Below, piece by piece: positions 16,684 through 24,046 of a stretch of 33,130 nt of DNA (positions are counted from its first letter, which is position 1; each line of letters opens with the position of its first letter). The stretch is from a virus: positions 1-33,130 of the IMG/VR virus record IMGVR_UViG_3300008050_000157. One strand, given 5' to 3'. The notes under the pieces were generated by a model. The model was not told the origin of the DNA and searched no databases. It worked only from the letters and a program-made list of their open reading frames with translations. The position numbers and the translations under genes were made by a program.

Positions 16684-17146
16684 GTCTTGCTCCATCGAAG
16701 TCGAAAATCACCTCTGCGCCCCTTTTTTTCAACGCACAGAATAATTGCCAGGGCGTCAGGGCCCAGCACCGGCGCACACCAAGGAGCTGCTTGATCCACG
16801 AAATGCAGTAAACAGGCATGCGCGGCAGAAACACCGGGCCATTGTTCTCAACCGTGAAGGCCAGCACCGCAAAGCCGCTTTCCTTCATGTATTGCAGGGT
16901 GGCGTTCACGATCTCTGGCGGCAGAACCTCGATGTGCAGCCGTGCCGCGCACCATTCGCAGTTGATCCACTGTCCGGACACGGCGTCATAGCGAAAAACA
17001 AAGGCATGACTGAAGCCGGGGCGCACAAACCAGCGCCACGGCCTCGGCATTGTGTTGCCAATGTCGGTGAAGCCTACAAGCCACCGCGGCGCCGGTTGCT
17101 CCAGCCCCCGTTGCCCCGCTTCTGTTCCCTCTTGCCGTGGTTCCAT
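16673..17146 (-). CDS. Unknown protein, possible permuted NlpC/P60-like fold, 157 aa
   Basis: I do not recognise this with certainty. It has a His in GFSHAFVF (residue about 47), a Cys about 65 residues later in VYCISWIKQLLGV (about 114), then ALTPWQLFCALKKRG. The order His, then Cys followed by a helix and a TP..L...L motif, resembles permuted papain-like (NlpC/P60) hydrolases, so a cysteine hydrolase is possible. The ATG at 17146 has AGGGA nine bases upstream and is favoured over the ATG at 17155. The first 24 codons overlap the end of the terminase gene in another frame. Confidence 0.5.
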   Translation of the reverse strand: MEPRQEGTEAGQRGLEQPAPRWLVGFTDIGNTMPRPWRWFVRPGFSHAFVFRYDAVSGQWINCEWCAARLHIEVLPPEIVNATLQYMKESGFAVLAFTVENNGPVFLPRMPVYCISWIKQLLGVRRCWALTPWQLFCALKKRGAEVIFDFDGARHGH

Positions 17147-18618
17147 ACGTTCCATTCCCTTTTTGCGATGGCAGGCTGCACATCACCCTTGCGGCCCAGC
17201 ACTTCCCTGCCCTCACCACCACCAAGGAAGGCGTACTGGCAGGCATCATGCACATGGCTGTACTTGTTCTTGTTCGGGCGTTCCTCATACCGGGCCTCGC
17301 CCGCAACATTGAGGCGTTTCATCTGGTAGCCGCCCCGGAAGCCCTTGCGCAGCACCTTGCTGTTGACCGGATCGATCAACATGCCCGGGTTGCCGTTGAC
17401 CATGCGGTCCAGTGTGCCGGCCACCGCCTCAATCCGCATAATCGGATCATTTGACGGGGCCGGATAAGCCACCAGGCCCTCGCCGCGCATGATCTGGAAA
17501 GGTGTTGTCTCGTCGGTCTGTGCGCGCTGGTCGCCAGCCGGATCTCCGTAGATCTTGATTTCATGGTCCGGGTAATTGCGCGCGATCTCGGCCCGAAGCA
17601 GCTGCGAAAACCGCTTGATCCCCATATCAATAGCCACCAGCTCCCGCAGGATCAGCCAGCGGCCATCAGAAAGACGCTGACAAAAGACCGCAGCCGGGGT
17701 CAGGCCAAAGTCCAGGCCAATAATTACCGGCACATTGTCGAAAGGCTGCAAACCCTCCTGCGCCACATGCACCTCGTCGTTGTAACTCGGATAAACCGGC
17801 TTGCCGCTGTCCAGCGAGCCCAGCTTGTTCAGCACATAGACATCGATCCAGCTGCGCGTCTTGCCCTGAATGATCTTGCTGTAATATCCCGGCGTCAGGT
17901 TCTGCCGGTTCTCACAGCGTTTGCTCATGTTGTAGCCAATCACCTGGCCGCCAGCGTTCTTGACCTCCTCCATGCCGGGGGGCTGGGTATAGAACGCCCA
18001 ATCCTTCGGCTTTTGCAGCATCAGGGCTTCTTCTGCAGGAATATGGTCAGGGACCGGCGTTTCTCCAGCCATGATCGGCCACCAATGGTCATCATCAGGG
18101 GCGTTGGTGTCAGCAATAACCCCGTACCAGGTGGGGCCACCCTCCCGCATTGAGGGAAAGCGGCCGACACGCATGGTCGCACCGTCAACAATTTCCTTTG
18201 GAACCTCCCGGGCTTCGTTGATCCAGGCAATTGTCAGCTCCAGAGACAGCAGTTTGTCCACATCTTCAGGCCGGTCCAGTGCGAGAAAGATCACCTCGAT
18301 CTCCACCTTGCCGAACTTCATGTTGTGGGTGTACGGGGTCGACCAGTTGAACTTGCCGAACACCTTTTCAGGGAACCAGTCCAGCCAGGTCTTGATCGTC
18401 GTGGTTTTCAGCTGCGGATAGGTCGAGCGAATGACCGCCACACGGATCCGCGCGATGCCGTCCTGTCCCGGAGCCTGATTGAGCGCACGGCGGAAGATCT
18501 CCACACAGCAGCCAACCGACTTGCCGGAACCTACAGGGCCACGGATCCCCCTGAAAAAGGTGTCATCCCGCATAAAGTCGCGCAGAACGTCCCCGTCAGG
18601 CTTGTATTTGAAGTCCAT
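17074..18618 (-). CDS. terL: Terminase large subunit, 514 aa
   Basis: ATP-driven DNA packaging motor and nuclease. The Walker A motif is GPVGSGKS at residues 27-34, and Walker B lies in LTIAWINEARE at about 129-138, with the catalytic Glu following. The C-terminal nuclease half has VIIGLDFGLTPAAVFCQ (first Asp) and IKIYGDPAGDQR (second Asp), then the helical HDACQYAFLGGGEG end typical of this family. It starts by TGATG overlap with the 71-aa gene and ends in TAG inside the next gene. The chain looks intact. Confidence 0.93.
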   Translation of the reverse strand: MDFKYKPDGDVLRDFMRDDTFFRGIRGPVGSGKSVGCCVEIFRRALNQAPGQDGIARIRVAVIRSTYPQLKTTTIKTWLDWFPEKVFGKFNWSTPYTHNMKFGKVEIEVIFLALDRPEDVDKLLSLELTIAWINEAREVPKEIVDGATMRVGRFPSMREGGPTWYGVIADTNAPDDDHWWPIMAGETPVPDHIPAEEALMLQKPKDWAFYTQPPGMEEVKNAGGQVIGYNMSKRCENRQNLTPGYYSKIIQGKTRSWIDVYVLNKLGSLDSGKPVYPSYNDEVHVAQEGLQPFDNVPVIIGLDFGLTPAAVFCQRLSDGRWLILRELVAIDMGIKRFSQLLRAEIARNYPDHEIKIYGDPAGDQRAQTDETTPFQIMRGEGLVAYPAPSNDPIMRIEAVAGTLDRMVNGNPGMLIDPVNSKVLRKGFRGGYQMKRLNVAGEARYEERPNKNKYSHVHDACQYAFLGGGEGREVLGRKGDVQPAIAKREWNVWNHGKREQKRGNGGWSNRRRGGL

Positions 18619-18833
18619 CAGCCGTGACCGGCGTCAACAATCATCTTCAGGCGGTCTTCAACAACCTTCGGGCCAAGGGCTTCGATCAGCCGGTCAGCCT
18701 CTTTGTCGTCAATCTCCCGGTGGGTCTTCGCCTTGTGTACCTTTCGGATCACACGGCGCAGACGCTGCAAGTCATTCCATTTCAGGGAGGCCAGGAAAGA
18801 CTTGCCCGCATCTGCTCCAGCTATGAGCGCCAT
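18618..18833 (-). CDS. Small unknown protein before terminase, 71 aa
   Basis: Short basic and helical protein (KWNDLQRLRRVIRKVHKAKTHREIDDKEADRLIEALG) with no motif I can name. It is wedged between two genes by TAATG at the start and TGATG at the stop, so it is almost certainly translated as part of the packaging operon. A packaging accessory role is a guess from position only. Confidence 0.65.
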   Translation of the reverse strand: MALIAGADAGKSFLASLKWNDLQRLRRVIRKVHKAKTHREIDDKEADRLIEALGPKVVEDRLKMIVDAGHG

Positions 18834-19243
18834 TACTGGCGCACAATGCCTTCAAGGGCAGCATCAGCCAGCTTGCGGTCAACCTTGATGCCCGCATATT
18901 CGCTCAGGACATTCAGGTCAGGCTGGCCCTTCTTGGTCCAGTGCGCATCATCGCCATTGTCCAGCTTCGTCGCAGCCGAACGCACCTTTTCAACCGGATC
19001 ATCCGGATCGCCACCATGGGCACCCACCGTGGCAGCGTTCAGAGCCTTGGCCTTCTTAACAGCCTGGCCATTCGCCTTGATGATCTTCTCATGCGTGCGG
19101 TTTTCAGCCTGCATGTCACCAACGACTTCCTCAATCGCTACCAAACGCTCCGCAATGCCCTCCAACCGAGGGTCAGCATCAAATGAATGGTGCAGCCGCT
19201 TCGACAACTGCCCCAATCGCTTCCGGATCAATCCCGTGTTCAT
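18833..19243 (-). CDS. Unknown packaging-operon protein with a C-terminal HWTKKGQPDL motif, 136 aa
   Basis: First gene after the operator-containing gap. Residues 1-75 are helical and charged (QLSKRLHHSFDADPRL, IAERLVAIEEVVGDMQAENR), suggesting a coiled coil. The end, DDAHWTKKGQPDLNVLSEYAGIKVDRKLADAA, is a small module I recall at the C-termini of assorted phage structural proteins, where a His-Trp-Thr is followed by G.P....L. Function is unknown. The ATG at 19243 has AAGGTGA eight bases upstream. It could be a second candidate for the small terminase. Confidence 0.6.
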   Translation of the reverse strand: MNTGLIRKRLGQLSKRLHHSFDADPRLEGIAERLVAIEEVVGDMQAENRTHEKIIKANGQAVKKAKALNAATVGAHGGDPDDPVEKVRSAATKLDNGDDAHWTKKGQPDLNVLSEYAGIKVDRKLADAALEGIVRQ

Positions 19244-19424
19244 AACTCAGTCACCTTTTCCAGTAAAAAATTTCAGTGACGCCACCATCTATCACCAAAA
19301 GATTTCCTGAAACGCACAACCAGACCCAACTGCATAGATGCAGCGAGCCTTTTGCAGAACTGTGCGTGTAATGGGCGTATACTCGCGAGACCACCCCGGT
19401 TTTTAACCCCCCCCCTGGCTTTAT
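19244..19424 (-). promoter_or_regulatory. Regulatory gap upstream of the packaging operon
   Basis: This 181-bp gap between the small-terminase-like gene and the next gene contains a perfect repressor-type palindrome (19330-19343), a run of nine C (19407-19415), and an AT-rich stretch near the next start. On the minus strand TTCTGC-N17-TATGCA overlaps the palindrome and could be a weak repressed promoter, but the fit to sigma70 is poor. No clear terminator is visible. Confidence 0.4.
19330..19343. promoter_or_regulatory. Remote CI-type operator, CTGCATAGATGCAG
   Basis: A perfect 6+6 palindrome (CTGCAT-AG-ATGCAG) identical in its half-sites to the operator inside the right early promoter at 26945-26958. 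It lies 87 bases upstream of the packaging-operon gene starting at 19243 and 7 kb from the repressor gene, so the repressor may also hold down late genes. Confidence 0.65.
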
Positions 19425-19829
19425 TCACCCGAGGTCTATGTGGATAGAGAGATCGCCTTCAATCTGGTGCGTGTGTTTATCTGGCGGCTTGAAGCCAGCA
19501 CGGTCAAGCAGATCCTGGCTGGCCTGTAGCTTCACATACTCACTCTTGCCGTGTTGAGCCAGCCGGGTGACTGTATCCACCGCCATCAGCGAGCCATGGC
19601 GCAGTCTCTGTTGGATACGGAACTGCATATCAGCCATCACATGCGGCTTATTCAGCACCTGTGATACATAAGATCGGGATAATCCAAGGGCTTGCGCTGT
19701 TGCCGTACCACTGTCGCCTGTTCGTTCTATGTGATCGATAATGCGTTGTTGTGAAGCTGTGATGCGTTTTGGTTTCGGTTCGTCTTTTCGTTTAAGGACT
19801 GGACGCTTGGATGGGGTGATGTCCTTCAT
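19425..19829 (-). CDS. Terminase small subunit-like DNA-binding protein, 134 aa
   Basis: Likely the DNA-recognition subunit of packaging. After a basic Pro/Lys-rich start (TPSKRPVLKRKDEPKPKRI as a tail), residues about 25-60 form a helix-turn-helix (IIDHIERTGDSGTATAQALGLSRSYVSQVLNKP). A helical part follows with AVDTVTRLAQHGKSEYVKLQASQDLLDRAGF, which is the usual C-terminal pattern of many small terminases and related phage proteins. AGGAG lies five bases before the ATG. It begins the minus-strand operon next to a 500-bp divergent intergenic region. A gene regulator is the alternative. Confidence 0.7.
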   Translation of the reverse strand: MKDITPSKRPVLKRKDEPKPKRITASQQRIIDHIERTGDSGTATAQALGLSRSYVSQVLNKPHVMADMQFRIQQRLRHGSLMAVDTVTRLAQHGKSEYVKLQASQDLLDRAGFKPPDKHTHQIEGDLSIHIDLG

Positions 19830-19966
19830 CTGTGCTCCTGTTTATAACCGGGTAGTTTGGGCTGTGTGATGGGTTACTAAAGAGGGGCAGCGACTGAAAA
19901 CATCGTCAACGCACAAGTAGGCCAGGCAGGGTGGAAGGGCGTTAGCGGAGGGTGCGTTTGTAACAT

Positions 19967-19983
19967 GACACGACATATCTGTC
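19967..19983 (-). repeat. Lone inverted iteron copy
   Basis: Read on the minus strand this is GACAGATATGTCGTGTC, matching the three iterons inside the replication gene (GACANATNTGTCGTGTY). It is in the opposite orientation and about 5 kb away. It may be a second binding site for the initiator, used for looping or autocontrol, or a centromere-type site for the ParB-like protein. Confidence 0.6.
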
Positions 19984-20034
19984 GGCTTAATGACATTGGC
20001 GGGGCAGAAGAAAGAAGAATAAAAGGAAGAACAA

Positions 20035-20208
20035 ATGAGCAGCAAGCTGCAACTTGTTGAGATTGGTTTGTTTGCTTCGTCGGTTGAGTTGGTAGAGCCT
20101 GCCCTTATGACATTCTCGCTCCGCCCGGTCCAGTTCCTTCCGCACCACCTCACACGCCCTGTTGTTTACAGCCCGGCTTCGCCGGACTTTTTCTTTCGGG
20201 CGCGATGA
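20035..20208 (+). CDS. Possible small protein, 57 aa
   Basis: Short ORF with AGGAAG six bases before its ATG, inside the divergent intergenic region. The product begins MSSKLQLVEIGLFASSVELV and is mildly hydrophobic at the start, with a Phe/Arg end (SPDFFFRAR). I know no relatives. The hairpin CCGGC-ttc-GCCGG followed by TTTTTC (20173-20192) lies in its last codons and could terminate its transcript. It could be a chance ORF. Confidence 0.35.
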   Translation: MSSKLQLVEIGLFASSVELVEPALMTFSLRPVQFLPHHLTRPVVYSPASPDFFFRAR

Positions 20209-20330
20209 GCCGTGAAGAAACTTGACCGGTCGTTTCGAGCCTGTCAGCGGTTGGCACTACCACCTCTCCCTCCTGCGCAAAAAAACGTGGAAGGGAATGA
20301 AAACTTAACTCTTGAATAGGACTTGAAACG

Positions 20331-20765
20331 ATGGCTAAAAAAGCAAATGAAAGCGCAATGGTAACACTTGGCAAACACCTGGACGCCATGACCGACGATG
20401 TAACTGGCGGCTGGTTTGGCGTTATCAACGGCATGTGCAACTGGGCACACTATCAGGCCCAGTACAAGCGCACCGGCATCGATCAGGAGATGGTGACGCT
20501 GGAAAACAGCCTGACAGGCATCCACGCGAACAGCGACACGGCAAAGCACAGCGCCGCCGTTGCTGCTGGCAAGATTGAAATCCTTGAAGATCAGCTGGCA
20601 CAGCTGGATACCTTCATGGCTTGGGCAACACGCGAGTACAAACGCCAGAACAACCGCGAATGGTTGCCGCCTGTGAAGGGTGGAAACAAACGGACGGCAC
20701 CGTCTGCTGATCCGCAGGCCGTGCTGGATCGCATCAAGGCATTGAAAGACGCAGCCACCGGCTGA
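20331..20765 (+). CDS. Unknown soluble protein, 144 aa
   Basis: I do not recognise this protein. It is soluble, starts with MAKKANESAMVTLGKHLDAM, has an aromatic segment (GGWFGVINGMCNWAHYQAQY, residues about 24-43), then a long helical middle with coiled-coil character (about 50-95), and a short Lys-rich tail. No signal peptide or membrane segment is present. AGGA lies ten bases before the ATG. A strong intrinsic terminator follows 20 bases after the stop, so it is probably expressed separately from the downstream genes. Confidence 0.65.
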   Translation: MAKKANESAMVTLGKHLDAMTDDVTGGWFGVINGMCNWAHYQAQYKRTGIDQEMVTLENSLTGIHANSDTAKHSAAVAAGKIEILEDQLAQLDTFMAWATREYKRQNNREWLPPVKGGNKRTAPSADPQAVLDRIKALKDAATG

Positions 20766-20784
20766 CGCTGGCCCCGACCAGAGA

Positions 20785-20813
20785 AGCCCGGGCGTAAAAC
20801 CCCGGGCTTTTTT
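20785..20813 (+). terminator. Intrinsic terminator after the 144-aa gene
   Basis: AGCCCGGG-cgtaaaac-CCCGGGCT forms an 8-bp GC-rich stem with an 8-base loop, followed by six T. It lies 20 bases after the stop codon of the preceding plus-strand gene. Confidence 0.9.
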
Positions 20814-21031
20814 GTGCCTGTCCCAAAAAAATCGTCGCTCGCTGCGCTCGCTGTTGACGACATAAGGATGTCACAGCTTGACCAGGGGACGCGTTAAAGG
20901 TGGCGGGCAATCAACACCCCGAAGGGTGGATCACCCGTCTGCCTGCCCCGCTACCACACAGGACAGGCATACCCCTGATAGGACAAAGGGGCAACCAAAC
21001 TGCAATCTATTCACATGAAAGGTGTGATGCA
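20814..21031 (+). other. Structured non-coding leader upstream of the 68-aa gene
   Basis: No gene is apparent in this 218-bp stretch. It contains a tandem 9-bp repeat (CGCTCGCTG twice, about 20835-20852), an inverted repeat GACAT-AAGG-ATGTC (20859-20872) whose half-sites resemble the iteron, CACCC-cgaa-GGGTG, and CCCCT/AGGGG around 20980. A new promoter for the downstream genes must lie here or in the leader, but I cannot assign -35/-10 boxes. A near-match to a DnaA box (CTATTCACA) is at 21007-21015. Confidence 0.3.
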
Positions 21032-21238
21032 ATGGCGCTCGAACCATCAGCCGCAGAAATCAAACTCGCCCAGGTCGAGAGCGATCTGTTCCTTTACCGC
21101 ACCAGACTGGCCGAAGCGAAGGCTGCCAACCACACATCGATGCTTTGTGCGTTGCGCTCTACCATTGCCGGGCTGGATGCTGAGTACTCAAGAATTGGCA
21201 AAGCATTGAGGGGAGGTGGTCTTATTGAAGCCGGGTAA
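21032..21238 (+). CDS. Small unknown helical protein, 68 aa
   Basis: Short protein MALEPSAAEIKLAQVESDLFLYRTRLAEAKAANHT... that is helical throughout and probably a short coiled-coil hairpin. No motif is recognised. I chose the ATG at 21032, which has AAAGG nine bases upstream; a longer in-frame form would start in the leader. It precedes the parB-like gene by 142 bp, and that gap holds an attenuator-like hairpin. Confidence 0.5.
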   Translation: MALEPSAAEIKLAQVESDLFLYRTRLAEAKAANHTSMLCALRSTIAGLDAEYSRIGKALRGGGLIEAG

Positions 21239-21337
21239 TTAACACCCGGACACAGCAATTGATCTGGCTTTCCCCAGGCCAGGTCAGCACCGGGGTCAGG
21301 TGTTCCTCCCGAAGCCTGGCCCCACCTCCCTGCAACT

Positions 21338-21371
21338 CGGGGGTCACGGACAAGGTGGCCCCCGTTCTTTT
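21338..21371 (+). terminator. Terminator/attenuator hairpin in the parB leader
   Basis: CGGGGGTCAC-ggacaag-GTGGCCCCCG forms a 10-bp stem (one T-G pair) with a 7-base loop, followed by TTCTTTT. It ends ten bases before the ATG of the ParB-like gene, with the ribosome binding site (GAGG) right behind the T run. Upstream, CCACCT (about 21322-21327) can pair with AGGTGG (21353-21358), which would break the terminator stem. This fits conditional termination of parB-ardC, but no ligand or leader peptide is evident. Confidence 0.65.
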
Positions 21372-21380
21372 GAGGATCCC

Positions 21381-23120
21381 ATGGACATACAACAAATCAA
21401 CATCGATGAGCTGAAGGTGGCGCCAACCAACGTGCGCAAGGCCCGCGGCGTCGGTGACATCTCATCCCTCAAGGCCAGCATCGATGCGCATGGCCTGATC
21501 CAGCCACTTACTGTCGTCAAGAACGGCAAGGGCTACAACGTCATTGCCGGACAGCGCAGGCTCAAGGCCATGAAGGAACTGGTCAAGCAGTCCCGCTTTC
21601 CCTCCAACCATACCATTGCCTGTGTTGTCAGCGAGGCCGACGAACACACACAGAAAGAGATCTCGCTGGCCGAGAACGTGGCCCGCAAGGATCTTGATCC
21701 ACTGGAAGAAGCGGCAACCTACAACAGCCTCGTCAACAAGCAGCATACTGTTGAAGACATCGCCGGGATCTTCGGGGTCAGTGCAGATTATGTGCGCCAG
21801 CGCAGGCTTATCAGCAAGGCCCCGTCTATCGTCAAGGATCTGGTCAAGCGTAACCTGATCCCGGTCAGGGTGGCCGGCATGATCGGGCAGCTGGGCAAGG
21901 AACGTCGTGCCGAAGTCTGCTCATCGATCATCTACCATGAGGCAGAAGATCACTTTGAATTTCCCTGGTGGATGGAGACTGTCAAACAGGCTGATGATGT
22001 GCTGTTCGGCACGCTGCCAGTCATGGCTGCGGCCTGCTTCAAGCCAGAACTTTACACCGGCCCGACCGAAACAGATCTGTTCGGTACTCCGGATGAAACC
22101 TTTTGCTCAGATGTCGAGCAGTTTATGGAACTTCAGAAGGCTGCGGCACAGACCATGGCAACAGGCTATGAGCAAAAGGGCTGGGGCTGGGTCAAATATG
22201 TGGACCGGGACAGTTACTTCTACATTTATGACTATCAACATGAGCCCAAGGCCACGCCCAATGCAGACATGGGTGTCATCATCCTGATGCAGCGTGACTA
22301 CAGCCTGAGCGTTCGCACCGGGATGAAGGCGGTCAACAGACAGAGTGCCTATTCCACCAGCGCAGCCGGCCTTGATGATGAAGGCAACACCATCAAGAAA
22401 CAACAACCCGAACTGACCAAGGCCACCATGGCATCCCTCAACACAGTACGACAGGATGCCTTGCGTCTGGCTGTGTATGAGGACAAGCGGGTCGCCCTTG
22501 AGGTGCTTGTGGTGCAGCTGCTGACCTATTACGGAGCCGCTTACATCGAGATCAGCGAGGCATCCGTTGAAGGTAACGGGGCCTATGATCTGCTCTGCCA
22601 TGCGGTCACGAAGTACCGCAAGAAGATGAAGACGCACCCGCCCAAGGATTGCATCGATGATCTGGATACCTGGTCCTCGGATCTGACGGGGCTGCGTGTT
22701 ACCGGCCACCGCAGTAACGAGAAGATTGTCTACAAGGCAGTCAAGAAACTCAGTGATGCGGAACTCAAGGATCTGCTGTGCCTGATCTCAGCCCTTGGTG
22801 TGCAGCTGGAGCATGCGCACGACTGCGAACCGTTGAAGCCCGGCATGTTTGACGAGGTGCTGGCCAAGGATCTCAAGGTCGACGCCAACAAACTATTCAC
22901 CGGGCTGGATCAGATCGTGCCGGATCTGCGCAACAAGGAAACAGCGGCCAAGGTGTATGGCCTGTTCAAACAGACAGGCGGGACAACGATCAATCCCAAG
23001 ACAGCCAAGCTGAAGGAGATCAAGAACGTAATCCTGAAGCGTATCAAGAATGACGGGCAGCCTGATGTTGGCTGGCTCAAGTTCCCCTGGAAAAACTATC
23101 TGATCCGAAAGGCAAAGTGA
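21381..23120 (+). CDS. ParB/RepB/Spo0J-like nuclease-domain DNA-binding protein, 579 aa
   Basis: Plasmid-type ParB-like protein. The N-terminal ParB domain has NVRKARGVGDISSLKASIDAHGLIQP, GQRRL at residues 57-61 and the ENVARKDLDPLEEA box at about 99-112. A helix-turn-helix follows at about 122-142 (HTVEDIAGIFGVSADYVRQRR). The remaining 430 residues are typical of the long ParB-like proteins of plasmids and mobile elements and have no known catalytic motif. No parA is present in the window, so a classical partition system is not supported; gene regulation or DNA protection are alternatives. The ATG at 21381 has GAGG five bases upstream. It overlaps ardC by TGATG. Confidence 0.85.
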   Translation: MDIQQINIDELKVAPTNVRKARGVGDISSLKASIDAHGLIQPLTVVKNGKGYNVIAGQRRLKAMKELVKQSRFPSNHTIACVVSEADEHTQKEISLAENVARKDLDPLEEAATYNSLVNKQHTVEDIAGIFGVSADYVRQRRLISKAPSIVKDLVKRNLIPVRVAGMIGQLGKERRAEVCSSIIYHEAEDHFEFPWWMETVKQADDVLFGTLPVMAAACFKPELYTGPTETDLFGTPDETFCSDVEQFMELQKAAAQTMATGYEQKGWGWVKYVDRDSYFYIYDYQHEPKATPNADMGVIILMQRDYSLSVRTGMKAVNRQSAYSTSAAGLDDEGNTIKKQQPELTKATMASLNTVRQDALRLAVYEDKRVALEVLVVQLLTYYGAAYIEISEASVEGNGAYDLLCHAVTKYRKKMKTHPPKDCIDDLDTWSSDLTGLRVTGHRSNEKIVYKAVKKLSDAELKDLLCLISALGVQLEHAHDCEPLKPGMFDEVLAKDLKVDANKLFTGLDQIVPDLRNKETAAKVYGLFKQTGGTTINPKTAKLKEIKNVILKRIKNDGQPDVGWLKFPWKNYLIRKAK

Positions 23121-24046
23121 TGGCACAGGATCCGCTTCAACAAATCACGGACAGTCTGGTCGCTGATCTTGAGGCTGTCATCGCCGGGGATCGCAAGCGG
23201 TCCCCCTTCTCCACACCCTGGGCAAAGGCCGGCTTCCCTGCCAATGCCCTGACCGGCGCTGAATACAACGGGCTGAACACCCTGATCCTGTGGCACAAGG
23301 CCAAGGTCAAGGGCTACAGCAACAACAAGTGGGTGACGTTCAAGCAGATCAAGATGATCGAAGGCGGCGAGCATGCCCATGTGCGCAAGGGCGAGAAGGC
23401 CACCGTCATTGTACGCTACGTCAGCTGGGTGCCCAGGTCCTTCGGCAAGATCGACAACGACACCTATATCCACAAGACCTACGGCACCACACACAGCAAG
23501 GATGAGGCGACCATGAACACCTTGCGGGCCTACAATGTTTTCAACGTGGAGCAGGTGGTTGATCTGCCGGATGAATACTACAAGCTGCCGGATCAGGGCG
23601 CGACCCTGACTAATGATGAACTGAAATGGTTTGTTGCCGAGACAGGGGCCATGATTGAACACGGCGGGGATCGTGCGTTCTTTAACTATGGCCGGGACCG
23701 CATCGGCATGCCCCGTGTTGCTGCCTTCAACAGCGAGGATCATTACTGGGGTATCCTGTTTCATGAACTGGGCCACTGGACAGGACACAAGTCCCGGCTT
23801 GACCGTCCCTTGTCACAGGAAAAAAATCTGTACGCCTTCGAGGAACTGGTGGCCGAGATCACATCGGCCTTCCTGTCCTCCCGCTTCGGGCTGAAGGCTG
23901 AAATGCAGCACGTTGAATACCTTGAGGGGTATGTCAAAGCCCTGAAGGAAGACGCCACGGTCCTGCGCAAGGCCGCAGCTGCATCGCAGAAGGCGTTTGA
24001 TTACCTGATCGGGGCCGGTCAGGAAGAACAGGAGCAGGCAGCTTGA
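23120..24046 (+). CDS. ardC: ArdC-like antirestriction protein with zinc metallopeptidase domain, 308 aa
   Basis: Resembles plasmid ArdC proteins: an N-terminal ssDNA-binding domain (about residues 1-130: SPFSTPWAKAGFPANALTG, YNGLNTLILW, KWVTFKQIK, VRKGEKATVIV) joined to a zincin-like peptidase domain. The zinc motif HELGH is at residues 215-219 with a further His in WTGH, and the helix YAFEELVAEITSAFL gives the third ligand Glu. ArdC homologues protect incoming single-stranded DNA from restriction; in a double-stranded DNA phage the role may be similar at entry or during replication. The ATG shares one base with the parB stop. All key residues are present. Confidence 0.85.
   Translation: MAQDPLQQITDSLVADLEAVIAGDRKRSPFSTPWAKAGFPANALTGAEYNGLNTLILWHKAKVKGYSNNKWVTFKQIKMIEGGEHAHVRKGEKATVIVRYVSWVPRSFGKIDNDTYIHKTYGTTHSKDEATMNTLRAYNVFNVEQVVDLPDEYYKLPDQGATLTNDELKWFVAETGAMIEHGGDRAFFNYGRDRIGMPRVAAFNSEDHYWGILFHELGHWTGHKSRLDRPLSQEKNLYAFEELVAEITSAFLSSRFGLKAEMQHVEYLEGYVKALKEDATVLRKAAAASQKAFDYLIGAGQEEQEQAA

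Larger units (their letters stand above)
19830..20330. other. Divergent intergenic region with one iteron and a small ORF
   Basis: About 500 bp separate the minus-strand packaging genes from the plus-strand accessory operon. I see one inverted copy of the replication iteron at 19967-19983, a purine-rich stretch (20008-20034), a 57-codon ORF with a good ribosome binding site, and a short hairpin with a T run at 20173-20192. No convincing sigma70 promoter is visible in either direction. Confidence 0.5.

Noticed and set aside
12610-19320. 11-base repeat AAACGCACAAC at about 12611 and 19310
   Set aside because: An 11-mer pair is expected many times by chance in 33 kb, and no promoter boxes fit around both copies.
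19407-19415. Run of nine C as a phase-variation tract
   Set aside because: It is in non-coding DNA two codons after a stop and outside any recognised promoter; no sign of a switch.
19842-20153. 103-codon open frame on the minus strand in the intergenic region
   Set aside because: Ser/Thr/Cys-rich sequence of random look, no ribosome binding site; the opposite-strand 57-aa ORF is a better candidate.
22107-22709. 200-codon open frame on the minus strand
   Set aside because: Antisense to the ParB-like gene; no ribosome binding site or family.
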